DNA of 64,000 bases from an uncultured Bacteroidales bacterium (GTDB taxonomy: Bacteria > Bacteroidota > Bacteroidia > Bacteroidales > Bacteroidaceae). The DNA is taken from assembly GCA_902778625.1 (NCBI GenBank), contig CACYYM010000017.1:1-64000 (forward strand), written 5' to 3'. The notes under the pieces are model-generated. The model was not told the DNA's origin. It saw only the letters and a program-made list of their open reading frames with translations, and made no database searches. Positions 42,337 to 52,533 of this stretch are shown here, piece by piece (the stretch's first letter is position 1; each line of letters starts with the position of its first letter). The translations under genes and the position numbers were made by a program.

Positions 42337-43603
42337 AAGGCCTCCTCTTCGTGGAGGATGGTTCCTGACGCTCTTTGCCGCAGAAGAAATGCCTGCGGCA
42401 ATTGTCACCTATGTTGCCCTGCTGATGTTTCTCCAGCTGGAGATGGCACCAGCATTGGCAACACTCCTCTCCGCTTTTCTCTTCCTGCCTTGGGTGCTGA
42501 AGTCCTTCATGCGCTCGTGGGTAAGGCGGGTAGGGCACTTCAAGCAAGTGCTTCACATCATCGAGGCCTTGCTTTTCGTGAGTCTCATATTGCTTGCCTT
42601 CTCCTTTGGAACGGTAAACGATAAATGGCTAAACGGAAAATGCCTTGTCTTTCTCGCTCTCTTTCTCGTCAGTCTGCTATGTGCTTGGCACGAGTTGGCA
42701 GCAAGAATGTACTACGAGCGAATGCTCCGGCCTGTCTTCCAGCGCATCCTGACAGCTCCCAAGCTTGCCAGTTCGCAGGTTGCCGTCATCTTCACCTATG
42801 GCGCCCTCATCTTTCTCGTAGGCACCCTTCAGGTCTATTTCCGCCAGATGATAAGCTACTCGTGGGCGATGGGCTGCTACGTGGCAGCAGGTCTCTTCCT
42901 ACTCTTTGCTTTTCATCACATGATATGGCTCAGAAACCCACGCGTTGGCGATAGCGGCGCAAAGCACAGTCTTGGCGGTTCTGTCAAGGCAGAGCTTCGT
43001 ATCATAGACCGCATCAGAGAGCAGAAAGGCTGGTGGCGACCCGTTCTTATCCTCTTCCTGTTGCTCTTGCCACAAGGTCTCATGTTCCACGCGCGCGTAC
43101 TATATTTATATATGCCTCGCGCGAACAATGGCTTAGGCTGTTCCATTCAGGAGATAGGCTTTGCGCAAGGCACCGTTGGCGTCATTGCCTTCAGTGTCGG
43201 ACTCTTTCTTGGAAGGCGACTTGTCAGGCACTACAGCCTCGAGCGCATCTTCTGGCCTTTAGCTTTGAGCCTCGTCCTCTCGCCCTTCGTTTACCTTGGC
43301 ATGACCATCTGGCCGCCACAGGCACTTTGGCAGCTTTGCCTCTGCACCATGATTGCTCAGCTCTTGTTCGGCTTAGGGCTTGGCATTTGCCGCTTGCCCA
43401 TCAGCGCCATCTCAGGAGCCCGCTATCGCAACACCATCAACATGCTGCAGATACCGCTCGTCTCGGCTGCCCTCTTTGTACCCATGGCACTGAGCGGTCT
43501 GCTTGTAGAACAGCTCGGCTTCAACCTTTACTTCCTCATCAACGCCCTTTGCGCTCCCGTCTGTCTGCTGGGGGTCAAACTGCTGAAGCCTAAGCTTATA
43601 TAG
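42311..43603 (+). CDS. MFS-type membrane transporter
   Basis: About 430 residues with roughly 12 hydrophobic segments ([65 protein letters not shown] and others) and an MFS-like central loop. Relatives in Bacteroidales are annotated as AmpG-like or generic MFS; no substrate motif is visible. I start it at the GTG at 42311, inside the proS end, because the frame is continuous there. An ATG at 42389 is the alternative, but it would cut into the first segment. The segment PPLRGGW is encoded by a CCTCCTCTTCGTGGAGG hairpin related to the GC-rich elements elsewhere. Confidence 0.8.
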   Translation: MSSSQEATKRPPLRGGWFLTLFAAEEMPAAIVTYVALLMFLQLEMAPALATLLSAFLFLPWVLKSFMRSWVRRVGHFKQVLHIIEALLFVSLILLAFSFGTVNDKWLNGKCLVFLALFLVSLLCAWHELAARMYYERMLRPVFQRILTAPKLASSQVAVIFTYGALIFLVGTLQVYFRQMISYSWAMGCYVAAGLFLLFAFHHMIWLRNPRVGDSGAKHSLGGSVKAELRIIDRIREQKGWWRPVLILFLLLLPQGLMFHARVLYLYMPRANNGLGCSIQEIGFAQGTVGVIAFSVGLFLGRRLVRHYSLERIFWPLALSLVLSPFVYLGMTIWPPQALWQLCLCTMIAQLLFGLGLGICRLPISAISGARYRNTINMLQIPLVSAALFVPMALSGLLVEQLGFNLYFLINALCAPVCLLGVKLLKPKLI

Positions 43604-43876
43604 CATGCGTTTTTGCGTGTAAGCGGCGTTTTTTTTCATACTTCCAAACGAGTTATATTGCAATATTGCAATACGTCAAACACCTCGTCGGGGTGCGCAA
43701 CTCTGCACACTGAAATAAAAAACCCGTCACGCTATATATGAAGTATGGACACGCAGCGACGCGCCGACCCGCTGCCCATGCTACATCGTTAGGCTTATCC
43801 CTTATCCCCCGAAAGCGTAGGGAAATTCCTCTCGCACTCTAGGGAAAATCATCCTCCGTGACTTAGAATCTTGCCG
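43604..43876. other. Intergenic region without a recognised gene
   Basis: Contains TTATATTGCAATATTGCAATA (overlapping dyads), a small CACC...GGGTG hairpin, and repeated TAGGGAAA. No ORF with a credible start and no known RNA fold that I can identify. Confidence 0.5.
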
Positions 43877-43884
43877 TACCTTTG
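43877..43884 (+). promoter_or_regulatory. -7 promoter box (TACCTTTG) for the His/Met-rich protein gene
   Basis: TACCTTTG followed by CACC, 51 bases before the ATG at 43936. It rules out an in-frame ATG at 43882 as the start. Confidence 0.65.
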
Positions 43885-43935
43885 CACCAGAAACAAAAAG
43901 GAAACGGATTGTTTAACACATTAAAAACAAAAGTC

Positions 43936-44355
43936 ATGAAAAAGATGAATTTCTTCGCAGCATTAGCCATCATGATGGCAATGGGCATGAACGTGAATGC
44001 AAAGGTTGGCGCAAAGCACAACGAGTTTCATAACAACAAAGGCATAGTCGAGGTACGCTACGATGGTCATCACGACATGTACGCTGGACATCGCGATCAC
44101 TTTGACATGCATCATGGTCACAAACTGTCCAAGCACGAACTCAGAATGATTGAAAAGCGTCGTCGCATGGAAGAGCGCAGAAGGATGGAGGAAATGCGTC
44201 GCATAGAAGAGATGCGTCGCATGGAAGCACACCGCCGTCACATGGCTCACCACAACGAAGTCGTAGTAGTTAATGGCAATGCAGCTGCCGGAGTTGCTGC
44301 AGGCGTAGTGGCAACTGTTTCACTCGCAGCACTCATCGGAGCACTTGCACACTAG
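43936..44355 (+). CDS. Small secreted His/Arg/Met-rich protein
   Basis: 139 residues. Signal peptide MKKMNFFAALAIMMAMGMNVNA, then a His-rich stretch (YDGHHDMYAGHRDHFDMHHGH), a charged coiled coil of RRMEE-like repeats (residues ~75-105), another His cluster, and a hydrophobic Ala/Gly/Val tail (AAAGVAAGVVATVSLAALIGAL) that could be a membrane anchor. The histidines suggest metal binding, and the coil suggests self-association. I do not recognise the family. Terminator-like hairpin downstream. Confidence 0.7.
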   Translation: MKKMNFFAALAIMMAMGMNVNAKVGAKHNEFHNNKGIVEVRYDGHHDMYAGHRDHFDMHHGHKLSKHELRMIEKRRRMEERRRMEEMRRIEEMRRMEAHRRHMAHHNEVVVVNGNAAAGVAAGVVATVSLAALIGALAH

Positions 44356-44408
44356 ATAATTCAAAATAAATAAATTCAAAATGAAAAAATGAAAACAGAC
44401 ACATAAAC

Positions 44409-44442
44409 AGAGGCAGACGAACTGATTGATTCGCCTGCCTCT
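44409..44442 (+). terminator. Hairpin terminator after the His/Met-rich protein gene
   Basis: AGAGGCAGACG pairs with CGCCTGCCTCT around GAACTGATTGATT (one mismatch), followed by CTTCTATT. The U-tract is weak. Confidence 0.65.
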
Positions 44443-44452
44443 CTTCTATTAT

Positions 44453-44485
44453 AGTCCCCTCTCCTTGGAAAGGGCTAGGGTGATG
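44453..44485. repeat. GC-rich inverted element (CCCCTCTCCTTGG type)
   Basis: TAGTCCCCTCTCCTTGGAAAGG followed by GCTAGGGTGATGC. It resembles the other CCCC/GGGG elements in this window and lies between convergent genes. Confidence 0.5.
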
Positions 44486-44488
44486 CTG

Positions 44489-44668
44489 TTACCATTCGTT
44501 GTCCCAGACGTTGACGTCGGTAATGCCCTTGGCTCCAATGTCAGTGCCATCACCCTCGCCACCATCATCGATGATGTTACCATAGTCATCGCTTGCAGAA
44601 AGCATTGCTACACTTCTCATGCCAAGTTCAACGGCAAGGAATGCCGGAGTCATATATATCTTTTTCAT
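44489..44668 (-). CDS. Small protein following a surface protein gene
   Basis: 59 residues: MKKIYMTPAFLAVELGMRSVAMLSASDDY, then an acidic Gly/Asp-rich end finishing VNVWDNEW. Small proteins of this type (MKKIYxxP start, acidic aromatic end) recur in Prevotella, often next to secreted surface proteins. I recognise the pattern but know no function. The ATG lies 2 bases past the stop of the GLUG protein gene, so the two are translated as a pair. A longer frame beginning upstream overlaps the GLUG gene and is not credible. Confidence 0.65.
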   Translation of the reverse strand: MKKIYMTPAFLAVELGMRSVAMLSASDDYGNIIDDGGEGDGTDIGAKGITDVNVWDNEW

Positions 44669-44669
44669 A

Positions 44670-47576
44670 CTACTTGAGAATTTTTTTGCCGTTAATAATG
44701 TTGATGCCCTTCTGCATCTTGTTGATGCGCTGACCAGCAAGGTTGTAGATAGCACCTTGAGCCTCTTGAACTTCTTGAACTCCTTCTATGCCTGTTGCAT
44801 CATCGTCGAAGATGAAGTCAAGAGCCTTGACTTCAATGTTATCGACTGTGAAGTAAGCACGGAAGCCCTTCAGTGTGGCAGAAACTGCGGTGAGTTTCTT
44901 CAGTTGGCTTGATGTGTTGATGTAGAAGCTACCTTGTGGAATAGAAGTCTGGCAAAGGTTGCCAACCATCGTTACGCCACCAAACGAAACATTCGTGCTT
45001 TCAGTGGCAATCGCCTTGTTTGTAGCAGTGATATTTGTAACAGCTTCTGTCGGCTTAACAATATAAGGCTTGCCTGCTTCAATGCTTGATGCAGAAGCGA
45101 AGACCATGCTTGCGCTTTCGCCACTACCGTTTACGTGATCTAACTTACGAACATCCCAACCGTCGGGTATGTCGTAATCGAAGGGCAGACAGAGACCAAT
45201 CCATTGACCAGCAGGAATGTTGCGTGCAACGCTTACATTCTTGGCTGTCAACGTGAAGTTAGGATCTAAATTGAAGATTGTCTTTGTTTCGTCAAGATTC
45301 AAAACATAAGATGTTCTGCTAGAACCTTCCTCATTATAGAAGACATCCCAGTCGTCATTATTGAACCACTTGCCAGCATGAACTACTTTGGAACCGAAGG
45401 TGGGATGGTTTGCGTCGCTAAGGTCTTGAGTGAAATCCGTTCCTAAATTCCAGCAAAGTTCACCAGAAGTGAGAGCTGCGTCTTCAACCATAGTGATGCT
45501 TCCATTGTCATGATTCTCTGTTGAGTTGTCAGTTCCGCTTGATGCTGTATAGTAGCAATTGGTGAAGTAGCAACCGTTGTTACGACCGAAAGCCTTTGAA
45601 GTGGCTCCGTTATTCTTAATTGTTCCGCTGTTGTAGCAGTTGCGGACGTTAGACCAACCTCCGCCGAGCCATCCAGACATGGCACCGCCTTCACGGTTAG
45701 ATGTAATATTGCCTGTGTTATAGCAGTTAAGTAAAATAACGGACGCACTACCATCCTTATTAACGCCAATGATACCAGCGCCGTTAGCTCCATTAGCTGT
45801 GATGGTAGCCTCGTTACCGCAATTCCAGATGTTGGTCTTCTTGGCATTGCTGCTACCGCCGTTTGTGCCACCAGCGATACCGCCTACATAATCATTTCCA
45901 ATGACAGTTCCCTTGACGATGACTTTCTCTATGGAAACGCCATCGGTTATGATACCGAAGAGTCCTTGATAGCTGTAGCCTGGGTTGTCGATGTTAAGCG
46001 TAACAGAGTGACCTTGACCATCGAAGTGGCCTGTGTAGGGATAAGTTGAAGAGCCAATAGGAGTGTATCCATATTGGTTTGCAGATTCCATGGTTATGTC
46101 TGCTGTCAGTTTTGCGTTTACGCTGGGATTTCCTGCAATCACATATTGTGAGAACCAGTGTAAATGTTTCATGTTGTTTAATTCGTAGAATCCATCAACG
46201 GGAGTCAGGTACGCAACGTCAATGGTGTGGCAATAAGAGCAGAAGCCATCTACATAATTGTGGTCGTCACGATTCTCACCTTCTGTATTGCTGTAAGTAA
46301 CCTCACCTTTGGGAGTACCGTCACAATTGAGGTTACCGTTTGCATAAACCAGACTATGGGTGGAGAAAGGAACAGGGGTGGAATCAACATTACTCTCAAG
46401 ATTCTGATACCAATTTGTTCCAGCACTCACGTTCCCATTCAGTATGTAGCAGAGTTCGCCACTTCCAAGGGTTAATGCGTCTAATTTTGTACCTTGATTG
46501 CCCACATTTGTCAAGTCATAGCAATTGGTAGCTGTTGTTTGACCAGAGTTGCGATAAAGCTGGGCTTGACTTTCAATGTTATTGATTTCTCCGCTGTTCC
46601 AGCAGTTGGTAAAGGTAGTACCACTTTGTGTCCAACCAGCAAATGCAGCACATTGACCATCCTGACCTTGTATTTTACCAGTGTTGGCACAGTTCGTAGC
46701 CTCAATTATAGTTCCGCCTTGACCACAGCCAACAAGACCAGCTGCGTTGGCACTACTATTGCCTGTTGAAGTAACATTGGCCATATTGATAACATTAGTT
46801 AGTGTAACTGTTCCGCCTCCTTCAGCCGAACCAATGATGCCGCCGATTTTTGCAGTTCCTTTGAACGAGCATCCGGTGCCAACAATCAGATTCTTAATGA
46901 CGGCACCATCCGTTGCATAGCAAAACAATCCTGTATATCCAAAAGATGTGCCATAATCTACCACTAAATTGGTAATTGCGTGGCCCTGACCGTCGAACTC
47001 TCCTGTGAACTTGATCGCATTTGCACAACTGATTGGAGTAAAGTCTGTTCTGCCAGACATATCTATGTCTGAGGTAAGTTTTGCCTTAACGCTGGGGGCT
47101 ATTGCTCCTTTGTTGATTGCATCAGCAAAGTTTACGAGGTCATCAGCAGTACCAATTTGATAATATCCATCCGTAAGGGCGGGAATAGTCATCGTTGCTG
47201 ACTCTGCCTTAATTGTTTTGTCACTTGTATTGACGGTAATTTTATAAACGCCATCCGATGCAACCTTCCATTGGTTATCCCCTCCACTACGGTCTTGTAT
47301 ATCGCTGTTTTGGTCAGATAGGGTTACAATTGAAGAAGTAGCATTGTAGCCATAATCCCAACTGTCTTTATTAGTTAAGATCTTGAATTGGCCTGATTCC
47401 TTGAAGTATCCGGTCCATTCAAAAACACTTGGACTTGTTTCTGTCATTTTGGTTGCTCTCAAAGCATTGTTAATGTTCCAATCGACAGAAACTGCATTGC
47501 CTACCAAGTACAAATCCTCTGCCCAGCTAGGTAGCGCTGCTGCCGCGAGCAAAAGCGTAAATAATAACTTTTTCAT
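44670..47576 (-). CDS. Large cell-surface GLUG-repeat protein with C-terminal sorting tail
   Basis: 968 residues with a signal peptide (to PSWA). N-terminal ~120 residues resemble a SusE/SusF-like carbohydrate-binding domain (YLVGNAVSVDWNINNALR, FEWTGYFKESGQFKI). Two right-handed beta-helix regions follow, each containing FTGEFDGQGHAITNL/YTGHFDGQGHSVTLN, GLF, IGGIIGSAEGGG/YVGGIAGGTNGG and repeated NCYNSG/NCWNSG motifs (GLUG type). The end is a short sorting tail (IYNLAGQRI...KGINIINGKKILK). These features suggest a surface adhesin or glycan-binding protein exported by the type IX system. A promoter box lies about 60 bases upstream. Confidence 0.85.
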   Translation of the reverse strand: MKKLLFTLLLAAAALPSWAEDLYLVGNAVSVDWNINNALRATKMTETSPSVFEWTGYFKESGQFKILTNKDSWDYGYNATSSIVTLSDQNSDIQDRSGGDNQWKVASDGVYKITVNTSDKTIKAESATMTIPALTDGYYQIGTADDLVNFADAINKGAIAPSVKAKLTSDIDMSGRTDFTPISCANAIKFTGEFDGQGHAITNLVVDYGTSFGYTGLFCYATDGAVIKNLIVGTGCSFKGTAKIGGIIGSAEGGGTVTLTNVINMANVTSTGNSSANAAGLVGCGQGGTIIEATNCANTGKIQGQDGQCAAFAGWTQSGTTFTNCWNSGEINNIESQAQLYRNSGQTTATNCYDLTNVGNQGTKLDALTLGSGELCYILNGNVSAGTNWYQNLESNVDSTPVPFSTHSLVYANGNLNCDGTPKGEVTYSNTEGENRDDHNYVDGFCSYCHTIDVAYLTPVDGFYELNNMKHLHWFSQYVIAGNPSVNAKLTADITMESANQYGYTPIGSSTYPYTGHFDGQGHSVTLNIDNPGYSYQGLFGIITDGVSIEKVIVKGTVIGNDYVGGIAGGTNGGSSNAKKTNIWNCGNEATITANGANGAGIIGVNKDGSASVILLNCYNTGNITSNREGGAMSGWLGGGWSNVRNCYNSGTIKNNGATSKAFGRNNGCYFTNCYYTASSGTDNSTENHDNGSITMVEDAALTSGELCWNLGTDFTQDLSDANHPTFGSKVVHAGKWFNNDDWDVFYNEEGSSRTSYVLNLDETKTIFNLDPNFTLTAKNVSVARNIPAGQWIGLCLPFDYDIPDGWDVRKLDHVNGSGESASMVFASASSIEAGKPYIVKPTEAVTNITATNKAIATESTNVSFGGVTMVGNLCQTSIPQGSFYINTSSQLKKLTAVSATLKGFRAYFTVDNIEVKALDFIFDDDATGIEGVQEVQEAQGAIYNLAGQRINKMQKGINIINGKKILK

Positions 47577-47636
47577 TGTTTTTGATTAAAAGAAAATTAA
47601 TATTTAGTTTGTTTATAATTTGCACATATTCCGTCA

Positions 47637-47644
47637 CAAATTTA
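47637..47644 (-). promoter_or_regulatory. -7 promoter box (TAAATTTG, minus strand) for the GLUG gene
   Basis: CAAATTTA on the plus strand, 60 bases before the ATG at 47576. Confidence 0.55.
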
Positions 47645-47782
47645 CACATTATTTATAATATAGGATAATTTTTGCAGGGAAAAACATTTATTTGCATGAA
47701 ATAATGACAATTTGGTCGTAGCATGTGACAAAAAGGACCATTTCCCACACGGAAATACAACTTTGGCCCGACGAAAAGACAC

Positions 47783-47870
47783 CGTGGTGTGTTTGCAAAT
47801 TCGACGTGTCGAGTTGATGATTTCGACGTGTCGAGTTGATGATTTCGACGTGGTGTGTTTTGGACAGCAT
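47783..47870. repeat. 22-bp tandem array, locus 7 (four units)
   Basis: Units at 47783-47804, 47805-47826, 47827-47848 and 47849-47870, all beginning CGTG. The middle two are identical and create TCGA-CGTG-TCGA; the first creates ACAC-CGTG-GTGT. Both are inverted arms around CGTG, in different sequence from the other loci. It lies in the 373-base gap between the GLUG promoter and the aminotransferase terminator. Confidence 0.9.
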
Positions 47871-47885
47871 CATGGTGAGATAAAA

Positions 47886-47916
47886 AAAGCATCAAGACGA
47901 GGGGCCTTGATGCTTT
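47886..47916 (-). terminator. Rho-independent terminator after the aminotransferase gene
   Basis: AGCATCAAG pairs perfectly with CTTGATGCT around a 9-base loop; on the minus strand TTTTTTTA follows. 34 bases past the stop. Confidence 0.9.
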
Positions 47917-47949
47917 GTGCATGTTAATAAGATTGCCTTGTGGATGCTG

Positions 47950-49146
47950 TTATTTCAGGCGGGCCAGTGTCTCTTTGATGCGCTTCATGGCTTCCGTGAT
48001 GTTCTCGTCGCTTGTGGCGTAACTCATGCGGAAACACTCGGGAGAGCCAAAGGCATCGCCACCTACGGTTGCCACATGTCCCACTTCCAGCAGGTACATA
48101 GCGAGGTCTGTGCTGTTCTTAATCACTCTGTCGCCGTCCTTCTTTCCAAAGAAGCTGCTGCACTTAGGGAAGAGATAGAAGGCTCCTTGAGGATTGTTGA
48201 CCTCGAGACCGGGTATCTCTTTAGCGAGGCGAACGATGAGGTTCTTGCGACGCTCGAAAGCTTGACGCATGTCCTCGACACATTGTTGCGGGCCTGCAAA
48301 AGCAGCTTCTGCAGCTTTCTGGCTGACCGAGCAAGGTCCGCTGGTATATTGTCCCTGCAGCTTGTTGCAGCCCTTCACGATCCACTCTGGTGCTGCGATG
48401 AAGCCAATTCTCCAACCTGTCATGGCGTAAGCCTTGCTGACACCGTTGATGACGACTACTCTCTCCTTGATTTTGGGGAACTGAGCCATGCTGGCATGCT
48501 CGCCGACATAGTTGATGTGCTCGTAGATTTCGTCAGCTATGACGATGACTTCTTCATGACGGAGCAGCACGTCCTTCAGCGCTTCGAGCTCCTTCTTGCT
48601 ATAGACGGAGCCGGTTGGGTTGCTGGGAGAGCAGAGGATGAGGGCTTTTGTCTTAGGTGTGATGGCTGCCTCGAGTTGCTCTGGCGTAATCTTGAAGTCC
48701 TGCTCGATGGTGGCCTCTACGAAGACAGGTGTGCCTTCTGCCAGAAGCACCATTTGCGGATAGCTCACCCAATAGGGTGCGGGAATGATGACCTCGTCGC
48801 CAGCGTTCACGATAGCCATGATGGTGTTGCAGACGCTTTGCTTTGCGCCATTGCTGCAAAGGATTTGCGATGGAGCATAGTCAAGGCCGTTCTCGTTCTT
48901 GAGCTTAGCCACGATAGCCTTCTTCAGCTCGGGATAACCTGGAACAGGAGAGTAGCGGCTGTAGTTCTCCTCAACTGCCTTGATGGCTGCTGCCTTGATG
49001 TGGTCGGGCGTATTGAAGTCGGGTTCGCCCACACTCATGTTGATGACGTCCACACCTTGTGCCTTGAGCTCGCTACTGCGCTGACTCATGGCGAGGGTAG
49101 CGCTGGGTGAAAGTCTTTGAAGTCTTTCTGAAAGATTTGTGTTCAT
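47950..49146 (-). CDS. aspC: Class I/II aminotransferase (aspartate aminotransferase type)
   Basis: 398 residues. PLP-dependent fold type I: MSVGEPDFNTPDHI at the start, CSNGAKQSVCNT, APYWVSYPQM, LCSPSNPTGSVYSKKEL, VIADEIYEHINY, and the PLP-lysine motif VSKAYAMTGWRIGF. These match the subgroup Ib aspartate aminotransferases, which move amino groups between aspartate and 2-ketoglutarate. It is last in the permease-ribBA-aminotransferase unit, 61 bases behind ribBA. Confidence 0.9.
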   Translation of the reverse strand: MNTNLSERLQRLSPSATLAMSQRSSELKAQGVDVINMSVGEPDFNTPDHIKAAAIKAVEENYSRYSPVPGYPELKKAIVAKLKNENGLDYAPSQILCSNGAKQSVCNTIMAIVNAGDEVIIPAPYWVSYPQMVLLAEGTPVFVEATIEQDFKITPEQLEAAITPKTKALILCSPSNPTGSVYSKKELEALKDVLLRHEEVIVIADEIYEHINYVGEHASMAQFPKIKERVVVINGVSKAYAMTGWRIGFIAAPEWIVKGCNKLQGQYTSGPCSVSQKAAEAAFAGPQQCVEDMRQAFERRKNLIVRLAKEIPGLEVNNPQGAFYLFPKCSSFFGKKDGDRVIKNSTDLAMYLLEVGHVATVGGDAFGSPECFRMSYATSDENITEAMKRIKETLARLK

Positions 49147-49207
49147 TGCGGTTATGTTTTTTCGTTATGACGTTATTTCGTTATTCTGTTATGAAGACAT
49201 AGGGTCT

Positions 49208-50419
49208 TTATAGTTTGTGCCCCATTCTTGTCTTCTTTGTCTCGAGGTAGCGACGATTGTAGTCATTAGGCTCGACCACAATGGGAACGTTCTCCACGAT
49301 AGTGAGGCCGTAGCTTTCCAAGCCGACACGTTTCACGGGATTGTTCGTGATGAGGCGAATCTTGCCGACGCCCATCTCACGGAGTATCTGGGCACCTACG
49401 CCGTACTCGCGTTCGTCGGGACGGAAGCCGAGATGTATGTTGGCATCGACCGTATCGTCGCCTTGCTCTTGGAGCTTGTAGGCGGCAATCTTGTTCATGA
49501 GCCCGATGCCTCGACCTTCCTGGCTGAGATAGACGATGAGGCCTTTGCCTTCCTTCTCAATCATGCGCATCGACTTGTGGAGCTGCTCGCCGCAATCGCA
49601 ACGCTGGCTGCCGAAGATATCGCCCGTCATGCAGCTCGAGTGCATACGAACCAGCACGGGTTCGTCCTCGGTCCATTCGCCTTTGTAGAGGACAACATGC
49701 TCCAAGCCGTTGCTCTTCTGGCGGAAAGGAATGATGTGGAAGTGCCCGTCGGCTGTCGGCATGTCTGCTTCGACGCCTCTCTCCACAAGGGATTCCTGTT
49801 TGAGGCGATAAGCGATGAGGTCCCTGATGCTGATAATCTTGAGTCCATGCTCGCGGGCCACCTCTTTGAGCTGCGGCATACGCGCCATCGTGCCGTCCTC
49901 GTTGAGGATTTCTATCAAGGCAGCTGCTGGCTGAAGGCCTGAGAGACGAGCAAGGTCGACTGCCGCTTCTGTGTGTCCAGCGCGGCGAAGCACGCCTTTG
50001 TCCTGTGCATAGAGCGGATTGATATGACCCGGGCGACCGAAGTCTGTCGGCTTGCGATTGGGGTCGGCAAGAGCGCGGATGGTAGCAGCTCTGTCGTGCG
50101 TGCTGACGCCCGTCGTGCAGCCCTCCAAGAGGTCTACTGTTATGGTGAATGGTGTGCCGAGCATGCTGGTGTTGTCTTCAACCTGATGGTCGAGTTCGAG
50201 TTCAGCAGCACGGCTCATCGTGATAGGTGCACAGAGCACGCCTCGGCCGTTGCGAAGCATGAAGTTGACCTTCTCGGGCGTAATCATCTCGGCAGCTGTG
50301 ATGAAGTCGCCCTCGTTCTCTCGGTCTTCGTCGTCGACCACGATGACGAACTTGCCTTGGCGGAAGTCTTCGAGTGCCGCTTCGATAGTACTCAGTTGTA
50401 TTTCTTTATTATTGTCCAT
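49208..50419 (-). CDS. ribBA: Bifunctional riboflavin biosynthesis protein RibBA
   Basis: 403 residues. N-terminal half is DHBP synthase ([13 protein letters not shown] with metal-binding acids; [14 protein letters not shown]). The C-terminal half is GTP cyclohydrolase II ([23 protein letters not shown] with the zinc cysteines, [27 protein letters not shown]). Together they make both riboflavin precursors. The start overlaps the end of the LptF/G-like gene by 11 bases. No FMN riboswitch is near. Confidence 0.95.
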   Translation of the reverse strand: MDNNKEIQLSTIEAALEDFRQGKFVIVVDDEDRENEGDFITAAEMITPEKVNFMLRNGRGVLCAPITMSRAAELELDHQVEDNTSMLGTPFTITVDLLEGCTTGVSTHDRAATIRALADPNRKPTDFGRPGHINPLYAQDKGVLRRAGHTEAAVDLARLSGLQPAAALIEILNEDGTMARMPQLKEVAREHGLKIISIRDLIAYRLKQESLVERGVEADMPTADGHFHIIPFRQKSNGLEHVVLYKGEWTEDEPVLVRMHSSCMTGDIFGSQRCDCGEQLHKSMRMIEKEGKGLIVYLSQEGRGIGLMNKIAAYKLQEQGDDTVDANIHLGFRPDEREYGVGAQILREMGVGKIRLITNNPVKRVGLESYGLTIVENVPIVVEPNDYNRRYLETKKTRMGHKL

Positions 50420-52319
50420 ATCCTTGCTTAAGTATTCTTTGGGTAATGAGGTTGTTTATGTTTTGAATGCTATGCAGGTCGCTTCTGAGCCTCAATCTGT
50501 ATCGCCAGATGCGCAGCCAGACGAGTAGTCCCAAGGGGAAGACAATACCGAAAATCATGTTGAGGCGTTTGTTGTTGAAGGGACGTGTATGTGCACTCGG
50601 GTTGATTGTCGGGTATTGGTTGATGTACATGAGGATAACGTTGTCCCTGCTGTTGTGTAGCTCCTCGATAAGCGTTTCGAGCCGGTCGCTCAGTTCCACT
50701 GCATGCTTGTCCTGACCCGGATTGAAGAAGATGTCTAAGTAGTTTGGGATGCGGCGCAGATGCATAGTCTTGCGGCATTCGATGCAATACTCCGAGAGCT
50801 CTGTAAGGCGTTGGGGCAGGGTGGTATAGTTGGGGTCGTTGATGATGACTTCCTTCCTGTCGAGCTTGCGGCTTGAACGTAGGCCGAACAGTTTCATGAA
50901 GAAGTTTTTGTAACCCTCGATGTTGAAGACGACGCTGTCGCTGTTTGCCTTGTGAGTCAGGAAGATGCCTGTGCCGAGCAGTACAACAGAGCTGAGCCAA
51001 GTGCCGCTCTCTATCGTCCAGGCCGCCACTTTGGCATTGTTCTCGCCTGCTTGATTAACGATGTAATAGAAGATGAAGATGATGACGCTCACCACAACCG
51101 GCACGCCCAAGCCGCCTTTCCTGATGATGGCTCCGAGCGGCGCGCCAATGAAGAAGAACAGCAGGCAAGCCAGGCTCATCGTGAACTTCTTGTACCATTC
51201 AATGCGGTGCTTGCGGACGTTGAGGTTGCGGTCGCTTGTCTCGAGGGCACGGAACTCGCATTCTGTCTTCATCGTCTCCGATTTGTTCAGAGCTCCACGC
51301 CAGGCCTTGACGCGTTGTTCATCGCGCATTGCCAGGTAGAGGGAATCGAAGGGTGGCATCTGCTGGGCTTGAGCCACGATGGCGAGCGAGTCTGCTGTAC
51401 CGACAGGCAGGCTCTTCTTCAAGTACCATTGCATCATGTTTTCGTAGATCATGTGCCTTGCGCTGTCTGCCTTGTGGGTTAGGGAATCGACGCTGTGCTG
51501 AATCTCGCCCAGATTCTTGGTTTGTGCGTTGTGCGAGAAGAGCTCGGCATCCATCAAGTTAAAGTTGCCATCGAAGGGGATGATGTCCTCTTCCTTCACG
51601 AACGACTCGCGCATGTATGGCACATTTGCCCTGAGCATTTCGCTGCTTTGTGCGTCCATGTTGCGGAAGCGTTCACCGCCCCAGAGTGTCAGCTTGAGGT
51701 GCATCTTGTCGGCCGTGCTTTGCAGACGTCCGCTGTCGGCAAGCACAATCTGCGTATCGTTGTAGCCGCCAGCATTGGTGTAAATCATCACGCCATATAG
51801 CATGCCCGTCTCGCGGTCCTTGTGCTCGACGTAGAGATTATAGCCTGGGATTTCGCTGTAGAAGATGCCTTCGGGTATTTCCAGCTCGGGGCTCTTCTGC
51901 TTCATGCTCCATGCAAGTCGCGACAGTTCTCGCATAGCATAGGGACTCACTCTGTTCTGGAAGACGAAGCTGGCTCCGGCGATGATTGCCGCCACGAAGA
52001 TGAGCGGCGCGAGAATGCGGATGAGCGGGATGCCGGCCGACTTCATGCTGAGAAGCTCGAAATGCTCGCCCAGGTTGCCGAACGAGATGAGGCTTGCCAA
52101 AAGGACTGCCAAAGGCACCGACCTGGGGATAAGCGTCAGGCTGCTGTACCAGAAGAACTTGGCAAGCAGGTCGATTGTAAGTCCCTTTCCGATGAGGTTG
52201 TTCATCCACATCCACAGGAACTGCATGACAAAAATGAACAGGCAAATGAAGAACGTTCCTGCGAAAAGAAGCAGGAACTCCTTTATGATGTAGATGTCGA
52301 GTTTCTTTATAATCTTCAT
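50409..52319 (-). CDS. LptF/LptG-family permease (lipopolysaccharide export)
   Basis: 636 residues. N-terminal YjgP/YjgQ signature ([30 protein letters not shown], then [32 protein letters not shown]), a large periplasmic beta domain (about 110-370), and C-terminal membrane segments ([42 protein letters not shown]). These permeases pull LPS from the inner membrane with LptB. The C-terminal ~170 residues form a charged extension with a further hydrophobic pair, longer than E. coli LptF or LptG. It leads the operon with ribBA and the aminotransferase. Confidence 0.88.
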   Translation of the reverse strand: MKIIKKLDIYIIKEFLLLFAGTFFICLFIFVMQFLWMWMNNLIGKGLTIDLLAKFFWYSSLTLIPRSVPLAVLLASLISFGNLGEHFELLSMKSAGIPLIRILAPLIFVAAIIAGASFVFQNRVSPYAMRELSRLAWSMKQKSPELEIPEGIFYSEIPGYNLYVEHKDRETGMLYGVMIYTNAGGYNDTQIVLADSGRLQSTADKMHLKLTLWGGERFRNMDAQSSEMLRANVPYMRESFVKEEDIIPFDGNFNLMDAELFSHNAQTKNLGEIQHSVDSLTHKADSARHMIYENMMQWYLKKSLPVGTADSLAIVAQAQQMPPFDSLYLAMRDEQRVKAWRGALNKSETMKTECEFRALETSDRNLNVRKHRIEWYKKFTMSLACLLFFFIGAPLGAIIRKGGLGVPVVVSVIIFIFYYIVNQAGENNAKVAAWTIESGTWLSSVVLLGTGIFLTHKANSDSVVFNIEGYKNFFMKLFGLRSSRKLDRKEVIINDPNYTTLPQRLTELSEYCIECRKTMHLRRIPNYLDIFFNPGQDKHAVELSDRLETLIEELHNSRDNVILMYINQYPTINPSAHTRPFNNKRLNMIFGIVFPLGLLVWLRIWRYRLRLRSDLHSIQNINNLITQRILKQGYGQ

Positions 52320-52342
52320 TGCCTTGTGCGCACTTTGGTGCG

Positions 52343-52350
52343 CAAATTTA
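52343..52350 (-). promoter_or_regulatory. -7 promoter box (TAAATTTG, minus strand) for the permease-ribBA-aspC operon
   Basis: CAAATTTA on the plus strand, 23 bases before the ATG at 52319. Confidence 0.55.
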
Positions 52351-52431
52351 CGAAATTATTTTGTAACGGCAATAAAAAGACGCGTTAATAAACCTTATAA
52401 TGTAAGGTTTTGCTGTGGGGCATAAAAAACG

Positions 52432-52519
52432 CCGCATGCGGGGATTGCAATTTCCGCGTGCGGCGTTGGTCATCTCCGCGTGCGGCGATTGCAATCCCCG
52501 CACGCGGCGTTTTTAGTTT
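52432..52519. repeat. 22-bp tandem array, locus 8 (four units)
   Basis: Units at 52432-52453, 52454-52475, 52476-52497 and 52498-52519, opening CCGC(A/G)(T/C)GCGG. Second halves include ATTGCAAT, a perfect palindrome. A direct 44-bp repeat follows at once. Confidence 0.92.
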
Positions 52520-52533
52520 CCTTGATTCGTGAA

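Noticed and set aside
40804..42408. Long open frame antisense to proS
   Set aside because: It mirrors the codon pattern of proS, has no family motifs and no promoter. Similar antisense frames lie opposite ilvD, the oxidoreductase, the GH2 gene and others.
43604..43876. Small RNA gene in the gap before the His-rich protein
   Set aside because: Some dyads are present but no known RNA fold, promoter plus terminator pair, or tRNA shape could be supported.
43882..43935. Upstream ATG as start of the His-rich protein
   Set aside because: The ATG at 43882 overlaps the promoter box, and the signal peptide begins at 43936.
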